DNA from: Clostridia bacterium DTU080
GTDB taxonomy: Bacteria > Bacillota > Limnochordia > DTU080
Direction: 5' to 3'
Length of the DNA stretch: 6,439 nucleotides
Assembly (NCBI GenBank): GCA_001513395.1
Contig: LFTP01000241.1
Span: forward strand, 1-6,439
Positions 5,699 through 6,439 of the stretch are shown here, piece after piece (within the stretch, counting starts at the first letter, position 1; each line of letters begins with the position of its first letter). Position numbers and translations under genes: made by a program. A model generated the notes under the pieces. The model was not told the DNA's origin. It was given only the letters and a program-made list of their open reading frames with translations, and searched no databases.

Positions 5699-6439
5699 CT
5701 ATTTGCCGGAGAGGATGGCGTTAACCATCTGTGCGATCCTTTTAGCTGCGTTGAAAGTCGGCTCGTCTCCTCTGGCCAGTGCGGCCAACTCGCGGTTGAC
5801 CAGATTGGGCACCTCGTCGTAGTATCCGATAGGCACTGCCCAAGCCTTAGTGTGAGCCGTGATGTCCATGATCACATCGTTGTTTATCGCCGCCATTCGA
5901 CGCTCGCGAAGCGACTCAGCTGCCACATCGATGCGCCCTGATACAACGTAGTTGTCATCGATTCGTCTCCGCTGTACTTCAGTGCCACAGATATGGTTGA
6001 TGTACCTTACGGCCGCGTCGGGGTTTTCGGCCGTTTGCAACACGGAGAGTATGTTGGTGGTCATGATGGTGGCGTGAGTGCCTGTTCGTGGTCGTGGCAT
6101 AGGAGCGGCACCAAACTCAAACCCGATCGTACTGGCCCAATACAGCTGTACTGACGGCCAACCGTTGGTCATACCCAGATTGCCCGCTTCCCAGCCGCTT
6201 CCGGTCAACTCCCGCAGATCAGCCAGCCACTGCAAAGCCTCAATGTTGGGAACTTCATCCAGATAGTATCGTGTCAGCTCAGGGTTGTAGACGCGCCCTC
6301 CGTTGGCCAGTTTCATCGCCTGCCGCGTGTACGGATTGGTGGGGGTGAAGGAAGTCGGTATTCCCCACTGTGTCGGAATTCCGGCACCGGATCGGTCGAT
6401 CCGCAATTTGTGGCCGATAGTCTCGAATTCCTCCCATGT
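5699..6439 (-). CDS. Sugar ABC transporter substrate-binding protein, C-terminal part (5' end off the window)
   Basis: The frame is open to the right edge, giving 246 visible residues and a TAG stop. The TTG at 6406 is internal, because the codons before it read TWEEFETIGHKL, the family's usual 'tWdEfeeiakkL' helix. Further family marks are RIDRSGAGIPTQWGI (the D-x-D-G loop before xxWG, here degenerate), EALQWLADLRELTG, the GAAPMPRPRTG hinge stretch, LQTAENPDAAVRYINHI (the 'sknpeaAwefi' helix), and the closing helix ending VNAILSGK. This fits extracellular solute-binding protein family 1, which captures mono- or oligosaccharides outside the membrane and delivers them to a pair of permeases. 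Those permease genes would be expected nearby but not in this window. The signal peptide or lipobox is in the missing N-terminus. It converges with the NamZ-like gene, so they are not one operon but may belong to one sugar-use locus. Substrate cannot be read from the sequence. Confidence 0.86.
   Translation of the reverse strand, partial: TWEEFETIGHKLRIDRSGAGIPTQWGIPTSFTPTNPYTRQAMKLANGGRVYNPELTRYYLDEVPNIEALQWLADLRELTGSGWEAGNLGMTNGWPSVQLYWASTIGFEFGAAPMPRPRTGTHATIMTTNILSVLQTAENPDAAVRYINHICGTEVQRRRIDDNYVVSGRIDVAAESLRERRMAAINNDVIMDITAHTKAWAVPIGYYDEVPNLVNRELAALARGDEPTFNAAKRIAQMVNAILSGK

Overview
The window looks like a bacterial chromosome segment from a mid-GC lineage. It has Shine-Dalgarno-led genes, frequent TTG starts, a Gram-type sugar ABC transporter component and a peptidoglycan-sugar hydrolase family. 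Nothing in it is taxonomically decisive. Roughly one third of the window has no convincing gene, an unusually low coding density that points to a large-genome environmental bacterium or a locally decayed region. No tRNA, rRNA, CRISPR array, transposase or integrase was recognised.

Left part (2-2920, plus strand): the 3' end of an unrecognised helical protein is translationally coupled (TTGA overlap) to a 306-residue, almost entirely coiled-coil protein. After a 577-bp gap comes a 354-residue protein that fuses a DUF697-like membrane domain to a single-HKD phospholipase D domain. A weak terminator candidate follows it. These genes may form a membrane-associated module, but only their proximity supports that.

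Middle (2921-4130): 1.2 kb without a convincing intact gene. It holds a perfect 14-bp palindrome of LacI/GalR-operator type (3617-3630), an imperfect related site 78 bp away (3539-3552), an 8-bp inverted repeat, and a minus-strand open segment (3363-3605) that looks like the remains of a secreted protein's C-terminus.

Right part (4131-6439): a complete DUF1343/NamZ-type (GH171) exo-beta-N-acetylmuramidase-like gene on the plus strand, with a strong ribosome binding site, no signal peptide and divergent signature motifs. It converges on the 3' part of a sugar ABC transporter substrate-binding protein gene on the minus strand. The pairing suggests uptake and intracellular processing of amino sugars or other glycans, perhaps under a LacI-family repressor. 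This link is inferred from context.
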